This document shows, piece after piece, positions 15,856 to 24,366 of a stretch of 64,000 nucleotides of DNA. Numbering within the stretch: the first letter of the stretch is position 1; each line of letters begins with the position of its first letter. The translations under genes were made by a program, and so were the position numbers. A model generated the notes under the pieces. The model saw nothing but the letters and a program-made list of their open reading frames with translations. It was not told the origin of the DNA and searched no databases. The DNA comes from Sphaerotilus microaerophilus. Its GTDB lineage: Bacteria; Pseudomonadota; Gammaproteobacteria; Burkholderiales; Burkholderiaceae_C. The stretch lies in contig NZ_AP025730.1 of the NCBI RefSeq assembly GCF_023734135.1, positions 2,666,001-2,730,000 of the forward strand, written 5' to 3'.

Positions 15856-17580
15856 ATGTCCAGCATCCCGGACACCCCCTACGGCGCCGATGACGGCCCC
15901 ATGACCGCCGCCGAGCGGCGCGTCGTGCTGGCCTCGTCGCTGGGCACCGTTTTCGAGTGGTACGACTTCTACCTCTACGGCTCGCTCGCCACCATCATCG
16001 CGCAGCAGTTCTTCGCCGGGCTGGACCCCACCTCGGCCTTCATCTTTGCGCTGCTGGCCTTCGCGGCGGGCTTCCTGGTGCGGCCCTTTGGTGCGCTGGT
16101 ATTCGGCCGCCTGGGCGACATGATCGGGCGCAAGTACACCTTCATGGTGACGATCCTGCTGATGGGGGCGTCGACCTTCATCGTCGGCATCCTGCCTACC
16201 TACGCGACGATTGGCGTGGCCGCTCCGGCGATCCTGATCGTGCTGCGCCTGCTGCAGGGCCTGGCGCTGGGCGGCGAGTACGGCGGGGCCGCCACCTACG
16301 TGGCCGAGCATGCGCCACAGGGCCGGCGCGGTGCCTACACCGCCTGGATCCAGACCACCGCGACGCTGGGCCTGTTCCTGTCCCTGCTGGTGATCCTGGG
16401 CACCCGGCAGGTGCTGGGCGAGCAGGCCTTTGCCGACTGGGGCTGGCGCGTGCCCTTCATCGTCTCCATCGTGCTGCTGGGCGTGAGCGTGTGGATCCGC
16501 ATGTCGATGCGCGAGTCGCCTGCCTTCCTGAAGATGCAGATGGAGGGCAAGACCTCCAAGGCACCGCTGTCGGAATGCTTCGGCGAGTGGAAGAACCTGC
16601 GCATCATCGTGCTGGCGCTGTTCGGCCTGGTGGCCGGGCAGGCGGTGGTCTGGTACACGGGCCAGTTCTACGCGCTGTTCTTCCTCACCAGCGTGCTGAA
16701 GGTGGAGGCCTCCACCGCCAACCTGCTGGTGGCCGCGGCGCTGCTGATCGGCACGCCCTTCTTCGTGGTATTCGGCTCGCTGTCGGACCGGTTCGGGCGC
16801 AAGCCGATCATCATGTCCGGGCTGGCGCTGGCCTGCCTGACCTACTTCCCGCTGTTCCAGGCACTGACTTCTGCGGCCAACCCGGACCTGGCGCGTGCCC
16901 AGGCCACCGCGCAGATCGTGGTGCAGGCCGACCCGGTGACCTGCTCCTTCCAGGGCAGCCCGATCGCCCGCGAGATCGACTTCACCTCCGCCTGCGACAT
17001 TGCCAAGCGCACGCTGGCGCAGAACGCCGCCAGCTACCGCAACGAGGCCCTGCCCTCCGGTGAAGGCGCACGGGTGCGGGTGGGCGAGAAGGTGATCGCC
17101 GCGCCCAACGCGCGCATCGCGGCCGAGGGCGGGCGCTTCGAGCCGGCCAGCGTGCAGGCGGTCGCCGACTTCCGCCGCCAGGTGGTCGAGGCGATGCGCG
17201 CGGCGGGCTATCCGGAGCGCGCCGACCCGGCCAAGCTCAACAAGCTGGAGATCGTGCTGATCCTCTCCGTGCTGGTGATCTACGTGACGATGGTCTACGG
17301 CCCGATCGCCGCCACGCTGGTGGAGCTCTTCCCGACGCGCATCCGCTACACCTCGATGAGCCTGCCGTACCACATCGGCAACGGCTGGTTCGGCGGCCTG
17401 ATGCCCACCATCGCCTTTGCGATGGTGGCCAGCAACGGCGACATCTACCACGGCCTGTGGTACCCCATCGTGGTGGCGGCGATGACGCTGGTGATCGGCC
17501 TGATCTTCATCCGCGAGACCAAGGACGTGGACATCTACGCCAAGTTCCTCTACTGGCACCCGAACCGGCTCAGCAAGTGA
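15856..17580 (+). CDS. MFS transporter, metabolite:H+ symporter (MHS) family
   Basis: The 574-residue inner-membrane protein has the MHS signatures: SLGTVFEWYDFYLYG at the start of TM1, RPFGALVFGRLGDMIGRK in the TM2-3 loop, LLQGLALGGEYGGAATYVAE in TM4, and SDRFGRKPII in the second half. Relatives carry proline, betaine, shikimate, citrate or other organic acids with protons. It is about 120 residues longer than typical members because of a hydrophilic insert at roughly residues 340-460, between membrane segments of the C-terminal half, with two cysteines. The substrate is unknown. It ends 48 nt before a strong terminator. Confidence 0.9.
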   Translation: MSSIPDTPYGADDGPMTAAERRVVLASSLGTVFEWYDFYLYGSLATIIAQQFFAGLDPTSAFIFALLAFAAGFLVRPFGALVFGRLGDMIGRKYTFMVTILLMGASTFIVGILPTYATIGVAAPAILIVLRLLQGLALGGEYGGAATYVAEHAPQGRRGAYTAWIQTTATLGLFLSLLVILGTRQVLGEQAFADWGWRVPFIVSIVLLGVSVWIRMSMRESPAFLKMQMEGKTSKAPLSECFGEWKNLRIIVLALFGLVAGQAVVWYTGQFYALFFLTSVLKVEASTANLLVAAALLIGTPFFVVFGSLSDRFGRKPIIMSGLALACLTYFPLFQALTSAANPDLARAQATAQIVVQADPVTCSFQGSPIAREIDFTSACDIAKRTLAQNAASYRNEALPSGEGARVRVGEKVIAAPNARIAAEGGRFEPASVQAVADFRRQVVEAMRAAGYPERADPAKLNKLEIVLILSVLVIYVTMVYGPIAATLVELFPTRIRYTSMSLPYHIGNGWFGGLMPTIAFAMVASNGDIYHGLWYPIVVAAMTLVIGLIFIRETKDVDIYAKFLYWHPNRLSK

Positions 17581-17628
17581 ACCGGGGCAGCCAAGGCGCG
17601 GCGGCCTGATCGCGCTGCGCCAGCCTCG

Positions 17629-17653
17629 ACAAGCCCGCCTCTGGCGGGCTTGT
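17629..17653 (+). terminator. Rho-independent terminator after the MHS transporter
   Basis: A perfect 11-bp stem (ACAAGCCCGCC with GGCGGGCTTGT) closes a 3-nt TCT loop and is followed by TCATTTC, a short T-rich tail. It lies 48 nt after the transporter stop codon, closing the operon before the RND genes. The stem could also work in the other direction, but no leftward gene reaches it. Confidence 0.85.
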
Positions 17654-17846
17654 TCATTTCCGGGGCGGCGTGGCCGTGGCGTTGCCGTGGCCGGGGGGCG
17701 AACGGCCGTCAACACCGGCAAGCCCGGGTCGGACAGACCTGGCAGGCGATGATAGATTGACCGGGTCCGGCGGTTTTCCTGCCGCGCTGGTTTGCCTGCC
17801 TGTCGTCGCGCGCTCTCGCTCGCCTTGTCCGAACAAGAAGTCCACC

Positions 17847-19112
17847 ATGTCCAAGAAGATCCTGTTGCCGGTGCTCGCCCTGCTCCTCATTGCGGCCGGT
17901 GTCGGGTGGTGGTCGGTTCGGGGTGGGGCCGGCAGTACTGGCAGTGCTGGCGACCGTGCCGAAGCGGCCAAGGCGCCTGGCGCAGGGGCGTCGGCAGCAG
18001 CGGCGCCACCCCAGGTGGTCAATGTGTACACGGTGCAACGCCGCGACGTGCCGGTGCGCGTCGAGGTGGCGGGCACGGTGGTGCCGCTGCAGAGCGTCGA
18101 GGTGCGTGCCCAGCTCAGCAGCACGGTGCGCGAGGTGGCGGTCAAGGAGGGTCAGGCGCTGCGGCGCGGTGACCTGCTGTTCACGCTGGACGACCGCAAC
18201 GAGCGCGCCAACGTCGAGAAGGCCCGCGCCCAGCTGCTGCGCGACCGCACCACGCTGGCCGACCTGGAGCGCCAGTTCAAGCGCGCGCAGGAGCTGCACG
18301 GCCAGAACTTCATCGCGCAGAGTGCGCTGGACAGCGCGCAGACGCAGTTCGACGCCCAGCAGGCGCTGCTGAAGTCCGACGAGGCGGCGCTGCAGGCGGC
18401 CGAGGTGGCGCTGAGCAACACCGTGATCCGCGCCCCCCAGGCCGGCCGCGCCGGGCTGGTCAACGTCAACCCGGGCAGCCTGGTGCAGCCCGGCGGGACG
18501 GCGCTGCTGACGATCAACCAGATCGACCCGATCGGCGTGTCCTTCAACGTGCCCGAGGCCCAGCTCGGCGGGCTGCTCGCCGCGGCTGGTATCACGGCAC
18601 CGGTGCCAGCATCCGAGCTGGCCGTGCTGCTGACCAGTGGGGGGGAGCGCCGCCGTGGCGAGCCGGCACCGTCGCTGGCGGGGCGGCTGACCTTTGTCGA
18701 CAACGCGGTGGACACCACCAGCGGCACCATCCGCGCCAAGGGCACGGTGCCCAATGCGCAGCAGCAACTCTGGCCGGGCCAGTACGTCAGCGTGCGGCTG
18801 ACGCTGCGCACGCTCAAGGACGCCGTCGTGCTGCCCCAGGCCGCCATCATCCAGCGCGGGGCCGAGCGCACGGTGTACGTGGTCGGTGCCGATGACCGGG
18901 TGCAGGCACGCAGCGTGCAGATCCGCCAGCCGCTGGGCGAGCTGGTCGCGGTCGAGGGGGTGGACGAGGGCGAGCGCGTGGTGGTCGAGGGCAAGCAGAA
19001 CCTGCGCCCCGGCGGCGCGGTGCGCATCGCGGCGGCGCCGGTAGGCAAGGGCGCCTCCGGTGCAGCAGATGCTGCCGGTGCTGCATCGGCGGCAGCGTCC
19101 GGAGCGCGCTGA
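17847..19112 (+). CDS. RND efflux periplasmic adaptor (MexE/MdtA-like)
   Basis: The start at 17847 (MSKKILLPV) gives 421 residues and exposes an N-terminal membrane anchor (about 5-23); earlier in-frame codons do not look coding. The membrane-fusion-protein layout is complete: beta-barrel/lipoyl halves (VEVAGTVVPLQSVEVRAQLS and VIRAPQAGRAGLVNVNPG) flank a coiled coil (about 120-185, rich in Arg, Glu and Gln), then a second barrel domain. It links the inner-membrane pump to an outer-membrane channel. Its stop overlaps the permease start by 1 nt (TGATG). No outer-membrane factor follows directly, so a channel from elsewhere is needed. Confidence 0.92.
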   Translation: MSKKILLPVLALLLIAAGVGWWSVRGGAGSTGSAGDRAEAAKAPGAGASAAAAPPQVVNVYTVQRRDVPVRVEVAGTVVPLQSVEVRAQLSSTVREVAVKEGQALRRGDLLFTLDDRNERANVEKARAQLLRDRTTLADLERQFKRAQELHGQNFIAQSALDSAQTQFDAQQALLKSDEAALQAAEVALSNTVIRAPQAGRAGLVNVNPGSLVQPGGTALLTINQIDPIGVSFNVPEAQLGGLLAAAGITAPVPASELAVLLTSGGERRRGEPAPSLAGRLTFVDNAVDTTSGTIRAKGTVPNAQQQLWPGQYVSVRLTLRTLKDAVVLPQAAIIQRGAERTVYVVGADDRVQARSVQIRQPLGELVAVEGVDEGERVVVEGKQNLRPGGAVRIAAAPVGKGASGAADAAGAASAAASGAR

Positions 19113-22100
19113 TGAACTGGACCGAGCTTTTCATCCGCCGTCCGGTGATGACGGTGCTGTTGAACCTGTCCATCGTGCTGGCCGGGCTGGTGGCGCTGGC
19201 CAAGATCCCGGTGGCCGCGCTGCCGAGCTACAACACGCCGATCATCCAGGTCTTTGCCAACCTGCCCGGTGCCAGCCCGGAGACGATGGCCAGCTCGGTG
19301 GCGCTGCCGCTGGAGAAACAGTTCTCCACCATCGCCGGCCTGGCGACGATCAGCTCCAGCAACACGCTCGGGTCGAGCTCGCTGGTGCTGGAGTTCGAGG
19401 CCAGCCGCGACATCGACGCCGCCGCGGTGGACGTGCAGGCCGCGCTTTTCCGTGCCCAGCGCAGCCTGCCGGCGGAGATGACCACGCCGCCGTCCTACCG
19501 CAAGGTCAACCCGGCCGATGCGCCGGTGCTCTTCGTGGCGCTGCAGTCGCCCTCGCTGGCGCCCTACGAGCTCAACGAATTCGCCGAGAACCTGATCGCC
19601 CCCTCGCTGTCGACCATCGATGGTGTGGCGCAGGTGTCCATCTTCGGCCAGAAGCGCTACGCGGTGCGCATCCGCGTGCGGCCCGAGGCGCTGGCCGAGC
19701 GCAACCTGACGATGGACGACCTGCGGGGCGTGATTGCCGCGGCCAACGCCAACACCCCGGTGGGCGTGCTGGAGGGCCCGCGCCAGACGCTGACCATCCA
19801 GGCCAACCGCCAGCTGGCCACCGCCCGGGAGTTCGGCAACCTGATCGTGGCCAGCCGCAACGGCGCGCCCGTGCGCCTGCGTGACGTGGCGGAGGTGCAG
19901 GACAGCGTCGAGACGATCAAGAACAGCGCTGCCTTCAACGGCGAGCCGTCGATCACCCTGGCCGTGCAGCGCCAGCCCAACGCCAACACGGTGCAGGTGG
20001 TGGACCGCGTCAAGGCCATGCTGCCGCGCTTCGAGCAGCAGATGCCGGCGTCCATCAGCATGCGGGTCACCAACGACCGCTCGTTGTCGATCCGCGAGGC
20101 ACTGCATGACGTGCAACTGGCCTTTGCGCTCACCGTGGTGCTGGTGGTGCTGGTGATCTTCCTGTTCCTGCGCCGGCTCGCGGCCACGGTGATCCCGACG
20201 CTGTCGCTGCCGATCTCGCTGATCGGCGCACTCTCGCTGATGTACCTGGTGGGCGGCAGCCTGAACAACGTCTCGCTGCTGGGCCTCACGCTGGCAGTGG
20301 GCCTGGTGGTGGACGACGCCATCGTGATGCTGGAGAACATCGTGCGCCACGTCGAGGACGGCATGCCGCCCTTCGAGGCGGCGGTGAAGGGTGCGCGCGA
20401 GATGGCCTTCACCATCCTGTCGATCTCGGTGTCGCTGGTGGCGGTGCTGATCCCGATCTTCTTCATGCCGGGCGTCACCGGGCTGCTGTTCCACGAGTTC
20501 GCGGTGGTGGTGGGGCTGGCCATCGGGGTGTCGGCGGTGGTGTCGCTGACGCTGGTGCCGATGCTGTGCAGCCGCTTCCTGCGCCACCACGAGGCGCACG
20601 AGGAAACCGCGCTGGGGCGTGTGTTCGAGCGCGGCTTCTCGGCCCTGCAGGCCTTCTACGGCCGCACGCTGGACTGGGCGCTGGCGCACCGGTGGGTGAT
20701 CGGCAGCCTGGCGCTGGGCAGCTTCGTGCTCACCGGCTGGCTGTTCATGCAGATGCCCAAGGGCTTCTTCCCCGAGGAGGACGTGGGCCAGATCCAGGTG
20801 ACCACCGAGGCGTCGGAGGACATCTCCTTTGCCGCCATGTTGCAGCTGCAGGGCCGCGTGGCGGCGGTCTTCCAGGCCGACCCGGCCGTGGCGATGGTCG
20901 GCTCCTTCACCGGCGCGGGCGGGCCCACCGGGGTGCAGAACTCCGGGCGGCTGTTCATCACCCTGAAGCCCCGCAAGGAGCGCGCGGCGATGCCGCAGGT
21001 GGTCGAGGGCCTGCGCAAGAAGCTGCGCGCCATCCCCGGCATCGCCGTCTACATGCGGCCGATCCAGAACCTGCAGCTGGGCGGGCGCCAGAGCAAGAGC
21101 CGCTACCAGTACACGCTGCAGAGCGTGAGCGCCGACGCGCTCAACGACTGGGCCGGCAAGCTGCAGGGCAAGCTGCGTGAGGACAGCGTCTTCCGCGACG
21201 TGACCAGCGACTCGCAGCTGCGCGGCCTGCAGGCCAGCCTGAGCATCGACCGCGACCGGGCTGCGCTGCTGGGCGTGCAGATGGCCGACCTGCGCAGCGC
21301 GCTCTACAGCGCCTTCGGCGAGCGGCAGGTCTCGACCATCTACAACCCGGCCAACACCTACCAGGTCATCCTGGAAGCGGCCGAGGCGGACCGCCAGTTC
21401 GAGGACGCCTTCGCGCGCATCCACCTGCGCGGCCGTGACGGCAAGCTGGTGCCCCTGTCGGCCTTCGCCACCGTGCAGCGTACCGTGGGCCCCACGGCGG
21501 TGAACCACCAGGGTCAGCTGCAGGCCATCACGCTGAGCTTCAACCTCGCGCCCGAGGTGTCGCTGGGCGTGGCCACTGCCAAGCTCGATGGCTACGTGCG
21601 CGAGCTGCAGATGCCCGCCACGGTGATCGGCAGCTACGGCGGTGACGCGGCGGTGTTCCAGGACTCGCAGTCCGGCCAGCTCATCCTGCTGGGCGTCGCG
21701 GTGCTGGTGATCTACCTGCTGCTGGGCATGCTCTACGAGAGCTACATCCACCCGCTGACCATCCTGGCCGGCCTGCCCTCGGCGGCGGTGGGCGCGCTGC
21801 TGACGATCTGGGCCTTCGGCATGGACCTGACGCTGATCGCCACCATCGGCATCCTGATGCTGATCGGCATCGTCAAGAAGAACGCCATCATGATGATCGA
21901 CTTCGCGTTGGTGGCGCAGCGCGAGCAGGGCCTGGCGCCGGCCGAGGCGATCCGCCAGGCCTGCCTGCTGCGCCTGCGCCCGATCATGATGACCACGCTG
22001 GCCGCGCTGATGGGCGCGTTGCCCATCGCGCTCGGCCTGGGTGCCGGCGCCGAGCTGCGCCAGCCGCTGGGCCTGGCGGTGGTGGGCGGGCTGGTCGTCT

Positions 22101-22213
22101 CGCAGGCGGTGACGCTCTACATCACCCCGGTGATCTACCTGGCGCTGGACCGCTGGAGCGGGCGCGGGCCGATCGAGGACGCGGCCGTTGGTGGCTCGCT
22201 GCCGGCTGGCTGA
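19112..22213 (+). CDS. RND multidrug efflux permease (HAE1 type)
   Basis: The 1033-residue protein is a full-length AcrB/MdtB-type proton antiporter with twelve membrane segments and two large periplasmic loops. The proton-relay pair is in TM4 (LAVGLVVDDAIVMLENIV), and the TM11-12 repeats include the GIVKKNAIMMIDFA motif. Substrate range cannot be read from sequence; relatives expel drugs, dyes, bile salts or solvents. Start and adaptor stop overlap by one base, so the two are coupled. No regulator is adjacent. The long antisense open frame over this gene is a composition effect. Confidence 0.94.
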   Translation: MNWTELFIRRPVMTVLLNLSIVLAGLVALAKIPVAALPSYNTPIIQVFANLPGASPETMASSVALPLEKQFSTIAGLATISSSNTLGSSSLVLEFEASRDIDAAAVDVQAALFRAQRSLPAEMTTPPSYRKVNPADAPVLFVALQSPSLAPYELNEFAENLIAPSLSTIDGVAQVSIFGQKRYAVRIRVRPEALAERNLTMDDLRGVIAAANANTPVGVLEGPRQTLTIQANRQLATAREFGNLIVASRNGAPVRLRDVAEVQDSVETIKNSAAFNGEPSITLAVQRQPNANTVQVVDRVKAMLPRFEQQMPASISMRVTNDRSLSIREALHDVQLAFALTVVLVVLVIFLFLRRLAATVIPTLSLPISLIGALSLMYLVGGSLNNVSLLGLTLAVGLVVDDAIVMLENIVRHVEDGMPPFEAAVKGAREMAFTILSISVSLVAVLIPIFFMPGVTGLLFHEFAVVVGLAIGVSAVVSLTLVPMLCSRFLRHHEAHEETALGRVFERGFSALQAFYGRTLDWALAHRWVIGSLALGSFVLTGWLFMQMPKGFFPEEDVGQIQVTTEASEDISFAAMLQLQGRVAAVFQADPAVAMVGSFTGAGGPTGVQNSGRLFITLKPRKERAAMPQVVEGLRKKLRAIPGIAVYMRPIQNLQLGGRQSKSRYQYTLQSVSADALNDWAGKLQGKLREDSVFRDVTSDSQLRGLQASLSIDRDRAALLGVQMADLRSALYSAFGERQVSTIYNPANTYQVILEAAEADRQFEDAFARIHLRGRDGKLVPLSAFATVQRTVGPTAVNHQGQLQAITLSFNLAPEVSLGVATAKLDGYVRELQMPATVIGSYGGDAAVFQDSQSGQLILLGVAVLVIYLLLGMLYESYIHPLTILAGLPSAAVGALLTIWAFGMDLTLIATIGILMLIGIVKKNAIMMIDFALVAQREQGLAPAEAIRQACLLRLRPIMMTTLAALMGALPIALGLGAGAELRQPLGLAVVGGLVVSQAVTLYITPVIYLALDRWSGRGPIEDAAVGGSLPAG

Positions 22214-22273
22214 CGGTGAAGCGCTCGCTCCTGGGGACATGCGACGCGCAGGCCTGCATGGACGTCGCATCCG

Positions 22274-22294
22274 GCCGCGCCGGCGGGGCGCGGC
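22274..22294. other. GC-rich hairpin after the RND permease
   Basis: GCCGCGCC and GGCGCGGC form a perfect 8-bp stem with a 5-nt loop, 61 nt after the permease stop. No T-run follows, so it is not a standard intrinsic terminator; it could stabilise the mRNA end or mean nothing. Confidence 0.3.
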
Positions 22295-22380
22295 AGCGAC
22301 CGTTGACGGAAATCAATCTACGAAGCCGGGATTGAGCCGACACTCGGCCCGCCAGAACACAGCCCATCACCGTTTCCCTC

Positions 22381-22851
22381 ATGTTCCGCCACCGCCAACA
22401 ACTTCGCCGATGGGCCGCATGCGTGCTGCTCCTCTGGTGGTTCGGCGTCGGGGTGGGCATTGCGAATGCGTGTCTGACGGCGGGCCCGGCCGTGCCGGGT
22501 CCCACGGCCGGCAGCCCTGTGGTCGCGTTGCTGGACGCCCACCACAGCGTGGGGTCCCACGACCCGGCAGGGGCAGAGGGGATCGCGGTGCCTTCGCACC
22601 ATGTCGACGGGGCGGTGCACCCGGACAGCCCGGCGAAGACGAATTGCCAGGACTTTTGTGAGAATGCCACGCTGTCCCTGGCGCCGCTGAAGTCGGTGCT
22701 GGATGACGTCCAGTCGCACGTCGCGATCGCCGCGGCGACCGTGACTGTCCTGCCCGCGTCGGCCATGCTGCCGGCGACGCTGTGGGTGCCGTGCCGGGAT
22801 GGCGGCCAGGCGCCACCGATTCCCATCGCCTTCCTGCGTCTGGCGCTATAG
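22381..22851 (+). CDS. Small exported protein of the copper island
   Basis: This 156-residue protein has an N-terminal hydrophobic segment (WAACVLLLWWFGVGVGIANA) that should export or anchor it, then a His-containing region (DAHHSVGSHD, PSHHVDGAVH) and a cysteine pair in NCQDFCEN. It resembles an uncharacterised family I associate with cus/cop gene clusters in Burkholderiales, but I cannot name a domain. Position as first gene of the plus-strand copper set supports a periplasmic metal-linked role. Its stop codon sits inside a 14-bp palindrome. Confidence 0.6.
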   Translation: MFRHRQQLRRWAACVLLLWWFGVGVGIANACLTAGPAVPGPTAGSPVVALLDAHHSVGSHDPAGAEGIAVPSHHVDGAVHPDSPAKTNCQDFCENATLSLAPLKSVLDDVQSHVAIAAATVTVLPASAMLPATLWVPCRDGGQAPPIPIAFLRLAL

Positions 22852-22870
22852 CGCCTGGCGCTGTGGCGCC
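22841..22870. repeat. Tandem 15-bp palindromic repeat at the end of the small exported gene
   Basis: Two adjacent 15-mers, TGGCGCTATAGCGCC and TGGCGCTGTGGCGCC, differ at two positions. The first holds a perfect 14-bp palindrome (GGCGCTATAGCGCC) over the stop codon; the second is also self-complementary at its ends. They may form alternative hairpins between this gene and the cusC-like gene. Confidence 0.6.
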
Positions 22871-23061
22871 TGACACGGGCAGACCGCCACCACGGCGGCT
22901 CTCGCCCGCACAAGCCCTCGTTCTGCTGGCGTCCGCCGCCCGGTGGTGACGTGGCGACCTGGTTGAGCGCGGGGCTCCTCCGCTTCCAGTTCGCCCCTGA
23001 CCGGCCCAAGGCGCGACGGACCGCTGCCCCCATCCCATCCCGGCTCCCGGAGTCCATCGTC

Positions 23062-24366
23062 GTGAGCACGATCCGTACGCTCGTTTCCTCCACCCTGTTC
23101 GTCGCCGTCGCGCTGGCTGCTCCGGCCCCGGCCCTGGCGCAGGAGAGCCCTCCACAGCCGCTGCAGGAGCCCTTGCTGGGCGCCGACCTGCCGGGGCTGC
23201 TGGCCCATGCGCGGGCGCGCAACCCGGAGCTGACTGCCATGCGCCAGGAGGCCGATGCGGCCGCCCAGCGCATCGGCCCAGCGGCGGCGCTGCCCGACCC
23301 GGTGCTGCGCGTGGAACTCATGAACATCAACAACTACGGCTCAGACGCCTCGCCCAGCCTCCTGCCATCGAAGGTGGGTGAAACCCGCTACACGCTGATG
23401 CAGCCCCTGCCACTGTGGGGCAAGCGTGAACTGAGGCGCGATGCCGCCAGCGCCGATGCGCGGCAGGCCGAGGCGCGCAGCGATGCCGCCTGGGCCGAGC
23501 TGGCCACGCGCATCAAGGCGACCTACGCCGAGTACTATCGCGTTGCCGGCAACGAGCGGCTTGCGTCCGAGGTGCTCGGCCTGATGGCGCGGCTCGAACA
23601 GGTGTCGCAGGCCCGCTATGCGGGGGGGCTCGCCGGCCCGTCGGACGTGCTGCGCGCCCAGCTGGAGCAGACCAGCATGCGCGCCGAGCTGATCGCGCTG
23701 GAGGGTGAGAAGCGGCAGGTCAGGGTGCGGCTGAACGCGCTGCTGGCCCGCGACAGCGAGGCGCCGCTGGCCGACCCGGCCGACCTGCGGCCGGTCCCGC
23801 CGCTGGCGACCGCGGACGCCGCGTCGCTGGCCGAGCGCGCCCGCGCCCGCAATCCGCTCATCCAGGCCGAGCTGGCCCGTGCGGCGGCGGCGCAGAACAA
23901 CCGCGAGCTCACCCAGCGCAATCGCTACCCGGACATCACCCTGGGCATCGCGCCGTCGCAGATGGGCTCGCGCATCACGACCTGGGGCGTCATGGTGGAG
24001 ATGAACCTGCCCCTGCAGCAGGACACGCGGCGCAGTCAGGAGCGCGAGGCCGACGCCATGCTGGCCGCGGCCCGCTCGCGCGCCGAGAGCCTGTCGCAGC
24101 AGCTGCTGGGCGACTTGGCGGCCAACCTCGCCGGGCTGGACGCCGCCCGCCGCACCGAGGCGCTGGTGAAGACCCAGCTGCTGCCGCAGTCGGCGCTGGG
24201 CCTGCAGGCCACGCTGGCCGCCTACGAGAACGGCCGGGCCGAGTTCTCGATGCTGCTCGACGCCCAGCGGCAGGTGGCCAGGGCGCGGCAGGAGATCCTC
24301 AAGTCGCAGGTCGAGGCGCAGCTGCGCCTGGCCGAGATCGAACGCATCCTGGGAGAAGACCTGTGA
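23062..24366 (+). CDS. cusC: TolC-family outer-membrane factor, CusC-like
   Basis: I choose the GTG at 23062 (encoding the start of STIRTLVSS) because it puts a clean signal peptide ending in ALAQ at the N-terminus; an in-frame start at 22951 would add 37 charged residues before it. The 434-residue protein has two outer-membrane-efflux repeats with long coiled coils. There is no lipobox, unlike E. coli CusC. It should form the trimeric channel of the Cus complex. Its stop overlaps the GTG start of cusB by 4 nt. The symbol rests on gene order, and CzcC-like ancestry is also possible. Confidence 0.85.
   Translation: MSTIRTLVSSTLFVAVALAAPAPALAQESPPQPLQEPLLGADLPGLLAHARARNPELTAMRQEADAAAQRIGPAAALPDPVLRVELMNINNYGSDASPSLLPSKVGETRYTLMQPLPLWGKRELRRDAASADARQAEARSDAAWAELATRIKATYAEYYRVAGNERLASEVLGLMARLEQVSQARYAGGLAGPSDVLRAQLEQTSMRAELIALEGEKRQVRVRLNALLARDSEAPLADPADLRPVPPLATADAASLAERARARNPLIQAELARAAAAQNNRELTQRNRYPDITLGIAPSQMGSRITTWGVMVEMNLPLQQDTRRSQEREADAMLAAARSRAESLSQQLLGDLAANLAGLDAARRTEALVKTQLLPQSALGLQATLAAYENGRAEFSMLLDAQRQVARARQEILKSQVEAQLRLAEIERILGEDL

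Noticed and set aside
18152..22270. A 1372-codon minus-strand open frame over the RND adaptor and permease
   Set aside because: The plus strand encodes full RND motifs; the antisense frame is low in complexity and Arg/His/Gln-rich.
22951..23061. Upstream start of the cusC-like gene at 22951
   Set aside because: It would bury the signal peptide behind 37 basic residues; the GTG at 23062 is better placed.
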